From: Monoraphidium neglectum
Taxonomy: Eukaryota > Chlorophyta > Chlorophyceae > Sphaeropleales > Selenastraceae
NCBI RefSeq assembly: GCF_000611645.1
Contig: NW_014012788.1
Span: forward strand, 1 to 19,711
Direction: 5' to 3'
Length of the DNA stretch: 19,711 nt
The position numbers were made by a program, and so were the translations under genes. Shown one piece after another: positions 1-9,182 of this stretch. Within the stretch, counting starts at the first letter, position 1; every line of letters starts with the position of its first letter. The notes beneath the pieces are model-generated. The model saw nothing but the letters and a program-made list of their open reading frames with translations. It was not told the DNA's origin and searched no databases.

Positions 1-1393
1 CTGCCGTGGCGCCGCAGCAGCAGCCGCCGCCCCGCGCGGCGGCGCGGGCGCGCGCGCCGCCACGCGCGCTGCGCGGGGCGGACCTCGTGCGGCGGGCCAA
101 CCTGGCGGGCCCCTCCTCCCTCTCTATTCAATGGGCGCTGGCCGAGCGGCCGGCACTCGGTGACGTCACAGCCCCCCACCTGCGGCTATCCATCCCCGTC
201 CGGGGGCCCGCGCCGCTCTCGCTACCGCCCTGCCCTGTGCTGGAGGTCGATTTCACCCAGCCGGGCTTGTCCGACGCCGCCGCCGGCGGCGCCGGCGGCA
301 CCGGCTGCAAGTGGGCGCCGGGGCTGCTGTTCCCGCCGCCGGCGGCGGCGGCGGCGGCGGCGGCGCGGCTGGGGCGCGGCGGATACGTGGCGCGGCGCAT
401 CGCGGTCGCCAGTGGGCCTGTCGCGTGAGCGCCCGACCCGTTGCCTCCTTTTCGGTCCCGCTGCGTCCGCTCTTCTTGCCCATGCAGCCACCCCTGCACA
501 GCACCCCTGTTCCCTCCAATGAACGTCTCACGCGCCCGCCTCCCCGCAAACCTGCCGCGTCGCGCTGGCTTTTGCGGGCACTGAGGCACCTGTCGGGTCG
601 ACCCCGGCGGCGGCCATCCTCCTGCTTACAAACCTGAGCTTGAAGCCCCGAATCTAAAACCCTGAATCCAAAACCCTGAATCCAAAACCCTGAATCCAAA
701 ACCCTGAACGCTCGGTCCCGCAGGTATGTCGACGCGTTTGCCCTGCTGGAGGGCATGCTGGGCGAGCCCTCGCGCCACGCGCTGGCCTGGAGCCGCGCCG
801 GCGTGGACTGGGTCGTGGCCATCCACGGCGGCGGGGGTGAGCGCGCCGCGCGCCGCGCGCCGCACTCCGCATGCCGCGCCGCGCACCCCGCGCCGTGCAT
901 CGTGCGCCGCACGCCGCACGGCATGCGTGCAGGGCTGTGCAGGCTATTCGACGACGTGCGCTAGGGCGGGCGGGCGCGCAGCAGATGGGGCGGGGATCGA
1001 GGAGCCGGCCGTTTGCGCATGGCGAGGATGAATTGCCGCGGCGAGCGGCGCACCGCGGCGGCGGACCACCTAACCTGCACCGCCGCGCCCGCGCCCGCGC
1101 CCGTGCCCGTGCCCGCGCCCGCAGCCGGACTGTACGCGGTGGCGGTGCAGCACCTCTCGGACTGGCTGCTGCAGGCGCCGCCCGGGGAGCTGCTGCTCGG
1201 ACTGTCCCCGGCCCGCGGGCGCGCGCCGTACGACGACGCGATCTCGGACTGCGCGCGCAGCGCGGCGCCGCTCGCCAAGCGGCGCCACCACGCGGCCGTG
1301 CTGGTGGGGACGCCGGCGGCGGTGCGGGCGGAGGCGGCGGCGCTGAGGGCGGTCGGGCGGGAGGTGTGCTGCATGCCGCGCGCCGCCGCTTGA
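1..1393 (+). CDS. 3' end of an unrecognised multi-exon gene (267 residues visible)
   Basis: Three exons join in one frame: 3-424 (open at the left window edge), 724-836 and 1125-1393, ending in TGA. The splice phases agree: 424 leaves two bases of an Ala codon that G724 completes, and 836 leaves one base completed at 1125. Donors are GTGAGC at both introns and acceptors are CGCAG. The protein begins with a Pro/Ala/Arg-rich stretch and carries a run of about eight Ala from a GCG repeat near 340-366. It then has more ordinary sequence, with peptides such as GGYVARRIAVASGP, YVDAFALLEGMLGEPSRHAL and WVVAIHGG, and a C-terminal segment rich in Ala, Leu and Arg. I recognise no family or catalytic motif. 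The frame-consistent splicing and the strong G/C bias at third codon positions argue that it is a real gene whose 5' part lies outside the window. Confidence 0.6.
645..709. repeat. 14-bp minisatellite inside an intron
   Basis: The unit aaaaccctgaatcc is repeated about four times, with degenerate edges (gccccgaatct at the left, aaccctgaacg at the right). It lies in the first visible intron, just upstream of its acceptor at 722-723. The CCCTGAA and CCAAAA parts resemble a decayed CCCTAAAA plant/green-algal telomere repeat, but the unit is too divergent and too short to be called telomeric. Confidence 0.8.
1087..1122. repeat. GC-rich hexanucleotide tract in an intron
   Basis: Imperfect tandem copies of cgcgcc/cccgtg fill the end of the second visible intron of the left-edge gene, immediately before the acceptor at 1123-1124. 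The same intron also holds degenerate cgccgcgc repeats around 842-925. Confidence 0.6.
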
Positions 1394-1945
1394 GGTCGGG
1401 GGCGCACATGCACGCGTAGGGGGTCATGTATGCTTGCAGGAGCGGCGGCGGTGCGGGCAGACTGCGCGGCGGCGCGGAGCGCGAATGCGCGCCTCCCCTG
1501 CGCATGTATGGCAGTGCTCGGCGCATTGTTGGCGAGTGTACGTACCGTATCCAGGGTTTAGGAACCAGGTACAAACCCAGGGGCCATCCGGGTAGCAACG
1601 CACGAGAAGAGGCATAAAGAGCGGCCATGTGATTCATTCATGTCTTCCTCCAACATTCCACACCGCAAACAAGCACGCCGTCGCCGTCCACCTGTCAGTG
1701 GCGCCCTTTCTAACCCTGTGAAGATACGGGCGGCGCGCCCTTGCCCGCTTTGCACAGTGTATTTGCGGCTGGCAGCTGGCACATATCCTCATACGGAAAC
1801 CGCCGCACGCTTTCTTTCTGCTTGCGCCGCAACGGCGGGTTTTCCGGTCGTCAGCCGCATGGAGGCCCCGCCTTCAAGGCACCCTGCGCACAGGCGGGCG
1901 GGTGCGATGGTCCCACTTTGTAAAGTTGTAATCGAATATAAATAG
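1394..1945 (+). other. Probable 3' untranslated region of the left-edge gene, with two TGTAA signals
   Basis: No coding signal is seen after the stop at 1391-1393. Two TGTAA motifs lie close together at 1919-1923 and 1927-1931, the first match to the green-algal polyadenylation signal downstream of the stop. A third TGTAA lies at 2136-2140. An AT-rich patch with TATAAATA follows near 1938-1945, the only such patch nearby, and could instead be a promoter element of the next gene. Confidence 0.45.
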
Positions 1946-2886
1946 TGTCAATCATCAAAATTATACCGGCAGCCGCCGTGCACGCCTCATCGCCCACCAC
2001 GCAATCTGCGGACCAGAGGCCATCCGGCATGGTTGACTGGTCCTGATTGCCTGGGCTGGGTTGGGAGGTGTTCAAACATCCCGTGGCGCGCCACACCCAG
2101 CCCCACAGGCTGGCGTGACGTGTGTGCTTTGGTGTTGTAAAGAAGCCTTGCGAGCTTTGCAGGCCAGGTCAGCGCCGCGGGTAGAATCAGGGATGGAGCG
2201 CAAAGGCACAGGGCAACTACCGGTGGGGTCGCCCCGGCCCTGCCCAGCCTGAAATGCACGCACCCCTCCTCTCGCGCGCGGCCGGCGAGCGGTGCCAACA
2301 CCGTTCAGGGTGGGACGGCCGCCGTCGCTGCGCTGCTCTGCGCCGTGCGATGCAGGTGCTAGGGTTGAGTTTGCTGCTCCCTGTTGTCGCGGCGGCGCAG
2401 TCGCGGTGGGTTCGCCATGAGGCGCTCAGAGCATTCCGGCCGCGGCGTGCCGCGTGCGCGCGCCAACGCCGTTCCAGGCCACGTGGGCTGCGAAGCGGTG
2501 GAAGCGCTAGTAGCGAGATGCGGTCGCCGCTGTGGGCCGCCGGCCGCCTGAGGTTGGCCCGCTGGCCAACGGCAACCTGTTCGCGCACGGCTGGCGCGCA
2601 GCGAGCCAGCGACCTCTGCCGCCTGGGCCCCATTCGCGGTTCATGAGCACGTGATGAGTGACCTTTCACCTATTGGACCCGCTGTATACCCAGCATCTTG
2701 CTCTGCTTCCTTTGATGCCGGACATCCACAAGTGACTCGAGTGTGGCAGCGAGTGACTAGCAGCAAGAGCTCTGCAGCGCCAGTCCTTGTGTGCCAAACT
2801 CGATTTCGAAGGGCTCATACTGTCACACGCATTCATCTGTACGCGAAGCACTATCATCCAGCTAAGCTCTTCGACACGCAGCACAA
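1946..2886. other. Intergenic stretch with no supported gene
   Basis: Open frames here overlap on both strands with Arg-rich, unstructured translations, as expected from GC-rich non-coding DNA. The only suggestive item is an ATG at 2350 that starts a signal-peptide-like sequence (MQVLGLSLLLPVVAAAQS), followed by Arg-rich sequence of no known type and a stop near 2646. I do not call it a gene. The 5' leader and promoter of the gene starting at 2887 should lie in this interval. Confidence 0.5.
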
Positions 2887-4239
2887 ATGGCGTGCTACCT
2901 CGGTTGCCGGGGCTGCTGCGCCAAGCTCCGCTGGCTCATCTTCATCCTTGCCACGCTCGCGGCCGTGGGTGAGCCAAGCAGCGCCAGAGAGGCATACCGT
3001 AGTCTGCGGGGTCCACGCCAGCCGCGGGCCCGTCATCGTTGATGCGCGGGTGGCGCAAGCGGAGTTGAGGAGGGAGGGATTTCTTCTGGACCTCCTTGCC
3101 GGTCTCACCCGCGAGGCGCTGGTGATCTATTGGGCAACAGTTCCCGTTGCCCCGACGCCCTCGGTCGCGCCCTTACCCCGCAGCATTCATTGTGGCCGGT
3201 TTGGTGAAGACCGTCACTCCCAATGGCGGCGAGTGAGTGCATGCGCAGCGTGCGAGGCGACCCGCAGTGCAGACGACGCGCCTGCGGCTCACTCTTACCT
3301 TCCAGCTGTACACGTCGACGCCTGCGGGCCGCGCATCACTCCGCCCCGACACTGAGCTTCGTCTACTGAGACAGGCCGCCTGCACCTCTTCGCCTGGCCA
3401 TTGAGCTGACCCCTGCCACCTCTTGAGCACGGCGTTTCCCTCCTTGCGGCGCATGCCCCTCGCGCCTCGAATCACGCCGGCCCCCCTGCCTTTGGTCCCT
3501 CCCTCCCCTTCACCCTTCCAGCTGGAGGGCCCTGTTCGTGTGCACCACCAAGGACCAATCCATCCAGGACGGCGGCGTCTGGTGAGCCAAGGGCCGCGGC
3601 ACATCGCGCCATTGCTTCTCGTCCCTGAACGACTGTCGTTCCCCCAACCACTGTCGCACCGTGCCGTGTTGCCACGGACGTTCGCATCACCTCCACATCT
3701 GCGCCGCCAAAGCACGACCCTGAAACCACGCATTTGGAACCGCCCACCACAACCCTGCAGCTGGCAGACGTTCTGGCGCAACGCCGGCGTGCCCTTTGTG
3801 GTGCTGTGCATCGGCGTCGCCGCGCTGGCGCTGTCGCTGCTGACCTGCTGCTGCTTCTGCTGCGCCTCGGCGCCCGGCTCCAGGCGTGCCAAGAAGGTCG
3901 GTCCAGGGGCAGCTTCTGGGGTGGCTAGGCGTGGGCAGCAAGGGTCGAGCGGATGGCTGTTCATTGTCCATTGCGGAGAGTACCCCGCACAGGAGAGGGC
4001 TGGCCGTCGTTGGGGCAGCGTGCGGCTTTTGGTAGAAGAGCAACGACGGCAGTCGCGACGCCACTGCCGCATCGCACTTTGCCCCATCCACTCACACGCG
4101 TCCCTACGCGCGTGCGTTTGAATGCAATATTTAAATATCACAGGACCAGCAGTTCATCCAGGGCGACACCTACGACACTGGCGCCCAGGGCGACCAGTAT
4201 GCGTACGGCGCCCCCAAGCCCACTGTGGCTCACGTGTAA
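2887..4239 (+). CDS. Small two-span membrane protein (140 residues, five exons)
   Basis: Exons are 2887-2968, 3184-3232, 3522-3581, 3761-3896 and 4144-4239 (TAA). All phases match and the summed length is 141 codons. The N-terminus is Cys-rich (MACYLGCRGCC). A first membrane span covers about residues 16-35. A loop of roughly 37 residues holds WRALFVCTTKDQSI and a second Cys-Trp pair near 64-65. A second span covers about 73-92 and runs into a Cys cluster (CCCFCC, 93-98) with a basic SRRAKK after it. The tail is hydrophilic and rich in Gln, Gly and Asp (for example GDTYDTGAQGDQYAYG). The cysteines at both membrane borders look like possible palmitoylation sites, which is inference. I do not recognise the family. 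An alternative acceptor at 3312-3313 would also be in phase but leads to an in-frame stop after 21 residues, so I used the acceptor at 3520-3521. Confidence 0.72.
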
Positions 4240-4695
4240 TCGATCTGGACCCCGGACGCGGCCGGCAGGTGCTGTCGACCACGGATTCGGCGTCGCGCTG
4301 CCGCGTGCTGCAGGAGCTGCCCCTGCAGACAGGCGGCGCACGCTCGCGGGCGTGCTGCTATTGATTGACCAGGCGCGTTTGCTTTTTTACCGACCGCGAT
4401 TTGTCCTTCGCCGGTATGTGTGCGCGCGCAGAGGATTCCGGCGATGGCACCGCGTTGCCCTTTTTGACCCACGGCCTGACCTAGCACCAGCCCCGGCTCC
4501 TGCACCGCACCCGCGGCAGCCGCGCGGGTGCCGCAGCGAGCGGCTCACCAATGCATGAACGCACATGCGATCTTGTGGCGGCGCGCGCAGCCGCGGCGCC
4601 GCGCGACTGGCTGTTTGCTTTGAGCGGGGTTTGAGCCACCCCATTTGACCTGAACGAATGCCGCGAGATTCTGGCGTGTAATCATAGGACTGAGG
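4240..4695 (+). other. 3' untranslated region with TGTAA signal
   Basis: TGTAA at 4677-4681 lies about 440 bases after the stop of the two-span membrane protein. The interval has no coding signal. A TGTAA also overlaps the stop codon itself at 4235-4239, so an early cleavage site is possible but less likely. Confidence 0.5.
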
Positions 4696-5375
4696 AGCAG
4701 GAGCTTGCACAAAAACAACACCATAACCAAGATTTGGATCTGAAATCTTCCCACCTGCAGTATAAATTTGTCACCAACAAGCAAGTGGGGCTCACAGGCC
4801 GGCGTCGCCGACGAGTGAGGCAGGGCGACGGCGCTTCCGCAGGGGCCCAACTCGAGCTGTATCGTAAACCAGTCCGGTCACGGTGGCTGCAACGCTTTGT
4901 GAAGCGCAGCCTTCAGGCCCCGCTGCCTGTGAGGGCGGGGCTTTCACAGTGGCTGTCAAAATGCGGCGCCTGTTTTGAAACTCTCAGGTGACTCGCGGCT
5001 GAAAGAGTGCAGCGGCGCCGGCCGTTGCGCGCTGGCGATGTGGCTGGTGTTGGCATTGCAACAGCTCGCGAAATGCCTGTGTGTTGTGTTGACAGACAGC
5101 GGCAACCAACTTCAGGATGCATGGGAGGCATGCACTTCGCGCCTTGCAAGCAGAAGTCATGCGTGGACCGCCACGATCGTTGAGGCTCGGGTTTGTCGCG
5201 GGGTGGCAACAAAGCGGTGTGACAAAGTGCAGGCCGGTGACAGCATCATTATCGTACCGGCGGCGGCGGTGTTGCCCGGCTGGGTGCCTGATTGCCCCGT
5301 ATGACTTTGATGCATCACTGCAGCGATTACAATCTGTTGTTTGATATCGTCAGGGACGGATCGCGACTTGACAGG
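4696..5375. other. Intergenic region, possible promoter of the secreted-protein gene
   Basis: A TATAAAT match lies at 4761-4767, but it is about 600 bases before the next start codon, so the link is weak. An open frame at 4975-5304 (+) gives an unremarkable 109-residue translation without domain features. In-frame ATGs at 5301 and 5310 could extend the next gene upstream. Confidence 0.35.
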
Positions 5376-6324
5376 ATGCCGCGTGGACGCCTGCTGTTGG
5401 CGGTGGGCCTGGTCCTATGTGAGCGTTCGGATCATTGCGAATCCCTTTCACACATGCGAATTGTCATGGATGTTAACTGCCACTCAAACGTGTGACTTCC
5501 CCTCTGCTTGCAGGCTGTGTTTGCACTGCCGCAGTGCGCGTGGCACCAGCGACATGGCTGCATAATGCTGACAAGGCGCTGGCGGTCGAGGGCGACAGCC
5601 AGAGAGTGGGCTGGGGTGGCGGCCGCTGGGCCTGCCTGGCAGGAGAACCGAGCTCTATGCTGAAGCTGCAGCTCACAGCGGGTGCCAGCACTGCTTACAG
5701 CACGCACCGGAAGCCGTTGCAAAACCCATGCATCGGCACCAGTGATGCCAGTACCTGCTGCACTCCTGTCGACTGACACCTGCATGCCCCGCTGCGTTTT
5801 GTGCATCCACGCAGCACAAAAGCACACATTGATACCCACACAAACGCTGAACATGTGCAGGGCAGAATGCCCCGTATGCCCCGACTGCCCCCGTCGCCCC
5901 AATTGTTGGGGCGATGACCGCCCCAAGCGCCCCAACGGCCCCAGCCACCCTGCTCAACCATCTGCTCCTTGCAGGGCAAGGAGTGTTACCTCATAAGGAA
6001 GGAGAAGATCTGCCTGTCCAACAGCAAGTGTGTGTGGTGTCACAACAAGTGAGTTGGGGTGCTGCTGTTGAGATGCGAACCGCGGGTCTCGCACCGAGCA
6101 CGACTGCTGATGATGCGCCCAAGGTGCCAGTGGTGGCGGCGCTAGTGGCTCTCGCGGTGTTGCTGCGGCACCCGCGTTCCACCCGCAGGTGGAGTCCAAC
6201 TCCTGGCAGCGACGGCGTCTGCGCAGCGGCGGACAAACAGGGCGAGCTGCCCGACTGGTGGGCTGTAGAACGCCTGGTTTCAGGGTTTACGGCTGCGCGG
6301 CAAGGGCAGATACCGCGTTTATAG
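5376..6324 (+). CDS. Small secreted cysteine-rich protein, PSI-like (90 residues, four exons)
   Basis: Exons are 5376-5418, a 20-base exon 5514-5533, 5975-6048 and 6189-6324 (TAG). Phases agree, giving 91 codons. The first two exons encode a clear signal peptide (MPRGRLLLAVGLVL then CCVCTAA). The mature part begins GKECYLIRKEKIC and continues SNSKCVWCHNKW, a linker, GVCAAADKQGELPDWW and a short tail. The spacing C-x8-C-x5-C-x2-C, then a Cys after about 14 residues, with Trp before the fourth Cys, resembles small PSI-type cysteine modules of extracellular proteins. The last Cys-bearing exon is preserved in a downstream copy (near 9183), which supports it as coding. Alternatives: the protein may stop at the TGA just after the third exon (ending CVWCHNK), or exon 2 may be longer. 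ATG 5376 was chosen because the hydrophobic leader follows directly; in-frame ATGs exist at 5301 and 5310. Confidence 0.55.
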
Positions 6325-7630
6325 GTTTGAGGCAGGATAATCAGTCAATGGTTCGGCGCAAACATGCGATGCCATTGCGTTGGCCGCGGTGCTGGGCGGG
6401 CACGCAAGGGGCGGTCGCAGCAGCGCGGCCTGCCGGAACGCGGTGTTGCTGTGAGCGTGCTCAAACTCTGATGAATGTCGTGCTGCACTCTTTGATCAGG
6501 GTGTATACTTGCCACCGCAAGAGACAACACGGCGAACTCCACATGCAAATGTGACGGGAAGGCGCTCGGACTCTTGCATCTCTACACGCTTGGAGATCAT
6601 CACCTCCCTCGCGCCAGCCGGTTGGAAACTGGTCGCCTGCGGGGCGGTCGATGAGCTCGCTCTGTGCTCTTGCCGCCCACCAGACTCCAGTGGATGTGTT
6701 GATCGAGTGCCCTGCCACGGCTCACCTGCGTACTCCCTGCGTTGTCGGTTACACTGCTGCTTGATGCTGCCGCAGCCCCGTTACCTCGTTTGCAGGCGAT
6801 CGTGCATAGCCTTGTCAACACCGCGTTGCCGAGCTCGTGAATTGCTGCTTTGAGCTTGCGCCCTTGTCCAGCTGCAAGACGGCGGCCGCCTGCGAACAAG
6901 GTACACCCGCCTTGCCTGGAGGAGCTGCGTGCTCAGGAGATAAGTCGGCCAGGGTTTTAGAGATCAAGAATAATTGCCAGAGGTTTACAAGAGCAAGGAG
7001 TGTGTGTGTGCGGCACTTTGAAAAGAGTAATTGCTTGATAGGTGCAATCAGGGAGTACAACTGGTGACGCGCCGTATGTGCATAATGCACGACTTTGTGC
7101 CGCGGCGTCACCGCAGGGTGCTGGCCTCGTACACAGGGGCATGCACAAACAAAAAAGCATTGCAAGTGTCAGCCGCCTTGCACCAGCTTAGCACCATAGA
7201 CCATCAGAATGTTCATGTCAGCCATGCTATTGGCTGCCAAAGCAGAGGTTGGCGCAGGGATGCAGGCAACACGCTCATGGTGTACGTTGTGGCGTAGCCC
7301 ATGCAAGCTGAACTGCATCTAACCTCGTTGAATGCACGGAGCGCTGCAGCAGCGCGGCCTACGCTGCCTACGGACACCTGGGCCGTCACACACACTCGCT
7401 TTTATGCCAAGCAACACGCTTACGGGCACGCTGCCGACTAACGTAAGCAGCGGAGCAGAAAAGCGAACAGAAAAGGGGCCATGCACGGGGCTGCTCGGCG
7501 CCATCGTGAGCCCCGGAGCCCGCTGAGTGATGACCTCGCAGCCGCCCGCGCGGCCACGCACCGACGCGTCCAGTGCCCTCAGCTCCAGCGGTCTGCCTTC
7601 AGGCCCCACTGGACCTCCTGCAGGTCCGCC
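6325..7630. other. Convergent 3' region between the secreted-protein gene and coiled-coil gene A
   Basis: No gene is supported. On the minus strand, TGTAA (TTACA on +) occurs at 6985-6989 and 6749-6753, the likely 3' ends of the minus-strand gene that stops at 7631. A short minus-strand frame (7319-7609) shares peptides with the equivalent part of copy B (RFSA..LT.VGSVPVSVL), so this stretch may once have been an additional coding end of the coiled-coil gene. Confidence 0.4.
7000..7010. repeat. Short (GT)5 tract, ancestral counterpart of the long tract in copy B
   Basis: The tract is gtgtgtgtgtg, followed by cggcactttgaaaagagtaa. The same flank (ggcactttgaaatgagtaa) follows the long tract at 9964-10032. 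Confidence 0.85.
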
Positions 7631-8752
7631 TTACTTGAGTCCCCACTTGAGGTCCCGCACGTCTGACTTGAGCTCGTACTTGAGCTCCCGCACGTCCGAC
7701 TTGAGCTCATACTTGAGGTCTCGCACGTCTGACTTGAGGTCCCATTTGAGCTGGTTGAGCTCTCTTGTGACCTCCTGCAGGTCCCGCTTGAGCTCCCAGT
7801 TGAGTTCCCTGAGCTCGGCAGAGGTCGCCAGCCCTCTCAAGATGTTGGATACACACACGCCCAGCAGCACGGCGCCCCAGCAATAGGTCGCGGCCTGTGC
7901 CAGCTGCGGGCGGGGCACCGATGATGATGTGTACGTCTCGGTGCAGGCCACAATGCAGATTGCATCGAGGTTGCAGAGATCCGATGGTGGTGCGATTGAC
8001 AGCAGTGCAGTGCTGCCGTGCCCCAAGCAAGACAAACGCATGCTCCTGTGTTTGCGAGCCGGCCGCTGTGCGCAAAGTTGCTCAATACTCGTGGGAGGCG
8101 CCTAAGGCAAGGCCAAACCCTGCACCTAATGCCGACCATGCCATCAGGGCGTCCCAAAACCCCCAACCCACCACGCTGAGCACCTCCGGCTGCCAATCGC
8201 CGTCGCCGCCGCTGTTGCCGCGGCTGCCGACGCGCGTGCGCCGCACGTTTGAGCCGCGCCCGCCGCCGCGGCCGGGCTGCGTCATAAGAGGGTGGTACAG
8301 ATGTTGTGAGTGGGCAATGTTGTTTGAGTGTGCGTGTCCGACCCTCCCCACATCTTCGTATCAGCGTGTTACATGTATCCTGCGCCAGCAGGCGCATTTG
8401 GACCCAACAGCTAGCATGGCTTAGTGCTGGTCACTGCTAAGCTGGATTAGGACGCAAGCTGAACAACACAATGCACAAACCCAACCCCCACATCTGGCGT
8501 TACTGACGGCTGGATGCCGATGCACAAAGCACAATGGCTGGGTGCCGCACCACCATGAGGGGCCTCATGCCCACACTTGCGAATGTTGTTGGTGCGCTTG
8601 CTGCTGGGGCTCACCTGCAGCGTCGCGCCCACGGCTGCGAGCCGCAGGCGCGCGTGCATCACGTTGCACATGCTCTGGCGTGGCGTGGCGAGCGCCGCCA
8701 CTGGCCTTGCCTGCCGCGTCCCTAGCGCAGCACTGGGCCTGAGTGGCAGCAT
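7631..8752 (-). CDS. Membrane-anchored coiled-coil protein, copy A (171 residues, three exons)
   Basis: Minus-strand exons are 8752-8615, 8276-8172 and 7903-7631, all in phase 0, with donors GTGAGC and GTGGGT and CAG acceptors. Exon 1 is a basic leader (MLPLRPSAALGTRQARP...) resembling an organelle-targeting peptide. Exon 2 is Gly-rich (PGRGGGRGSNVRRT...). Exon 3 opens with a hydrophobic segment (about residues 85-105, YCWGAVLLGVCVSNIL) and continues into a charged coiled coil with three 11-residue repeats (ELKSDVRDLKY type), ending at TAA 7631-7633. Copy B (10918-12035) has the same layout. Exon 1 of the two copies differs at first and third codon positions over the compared stretch and by one whole codon, which supports the frame. 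Alternatively exon 2 reads on into a second hydrophobic stretch (GWGFWDALMAWSALGAGFGLALGAS). The coil continues past the stop in the +1 frame. The function is unknown; a role in an organelle membrane is inference. Confidence 0.55.
7645..7743. repeat. 33-bp tandem repeat encoding 11-residue coiled-coil units
   Basis: Three units begin at 7645, 7678 and 7711 (acttgag..ccgcacgtc.ga). The 33-bp period is exact and in frame with the minus-strand gene, giving ELKSDVRDLKY-like repeats. An 11-residue (hendecad) period is typical of slightly right-handed coiled coils. Copy B lacks the array. Confidence 0.85.
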
Positions 8753-8871
8753 TGGCGCTGCCCGGGCCAGTCACAGATAGCTTCACCTGGCACAGGCCAG
8801 CGCTATCGCATCTCCCTCCTTTCTCTTGAGTACCGATAGCTTACGAAGATCGTTTCTGAAAACTTACTAGA

Positions 8872-8955
8872 GATTACGCGATCTGCACACCCGCTCGAGT
8901 CCCGACGCCCCGGCCCTTAGCGGTCGCCAGGACCCCCGAAAACTCACAGTATTTC
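8872..8955. promoter_or_regulatory. Conserved non-coding block upstream of coiled-coil gene A
   Basis: It starts about 120 bases upstream of the ATG at 8752 (minus strand). Over 75 bases (8878-8952) it differs from 12161-12235 at only about three positions, while the sequence on both sides is clearly more diverged. The changes are not biased to third positions of any frame, so I read it as a promoter or other regulatory block rather than an exon, although a short minus-strand frame (FSGVLATAKGRGVG...) runs through it. Confidence 0.45.
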
Positions 8956-9182
8956 ATACAAACTGCGGTCACCGCCGAACTACCCCAAGGCGCCACGCGT
9001 CCCGCCTTCCGGTCCGGCCGCTGCCGCTCTATCTGCAGGGTGCCACGCGGCGCCGCCTCTCGCCTTGTTCCCATTACATTTTCATTCCAACCTCAAAGAC
9101 CTTTGCTGATTGTGGTTATGATATTGACGTCAGTCGTGCTGCTTTGGCACCCACAAACTAAGCACACCCCCTCACAGAGCGC

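Larger units (their letters stand above)
6100..9065. repeat. Tandem duplication, copy A (about 3.0 kb)
   Basis: This interval matches 9120-12345 in the same orientation and order. Anchor matches (A to B) are cctggcagc 6202/9187, gacaagag/tacaagag near 6986/9950, gcattgcaagtg 7157/10195, aacctcgttgaatgc 7321/10383, cagctccagcggtctgcct 7580/10656, the first exon of the minus-strand gene (8615-8752 / 11901-12035) and gcgatctgcacacccgctcga 8878/12161. The offset grows from about 2,985 to 3,285 because copy B has gained sequence. Similarity is patchy: strong in exons and in a few non-coding blocks, poor elsewhere, so the duplication is not recent. The left border falls within the last intron of the secreted-protein gene. 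Confidence 0.85.

Noticed and set aside
128..1637. Long minus-strand open frames over the left-edge gene
   Set aside because: They are shadow frames of very GC-rich exons and introns, full of Arg, Ala and Pro runs. The opposite strand gives three phase-consistent exons.
3314..3360. Alternative exon after the acceptor at 3312-3313 in the two-span membrane protein gene
   Set aside because: It is in phase but reaches a stop after about 21 residues and skips the later exons, which encode a second membrane span and a sensible tail.
4975..5304. 109-residue plus-strand frame
   Set aside because: It has no domain, no clear codon bias and no counterpart elsewhere; it is likely chance.
5534..5776. 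Read-through of the 20-base exon of the secreted-protein gene to the stop at 5776
   Set aside because: This gives an unconvincing tail, while splicing at 5533 joins the signal peptide in phase to a clear Cys-rich exon. It remains possible as an isoform.
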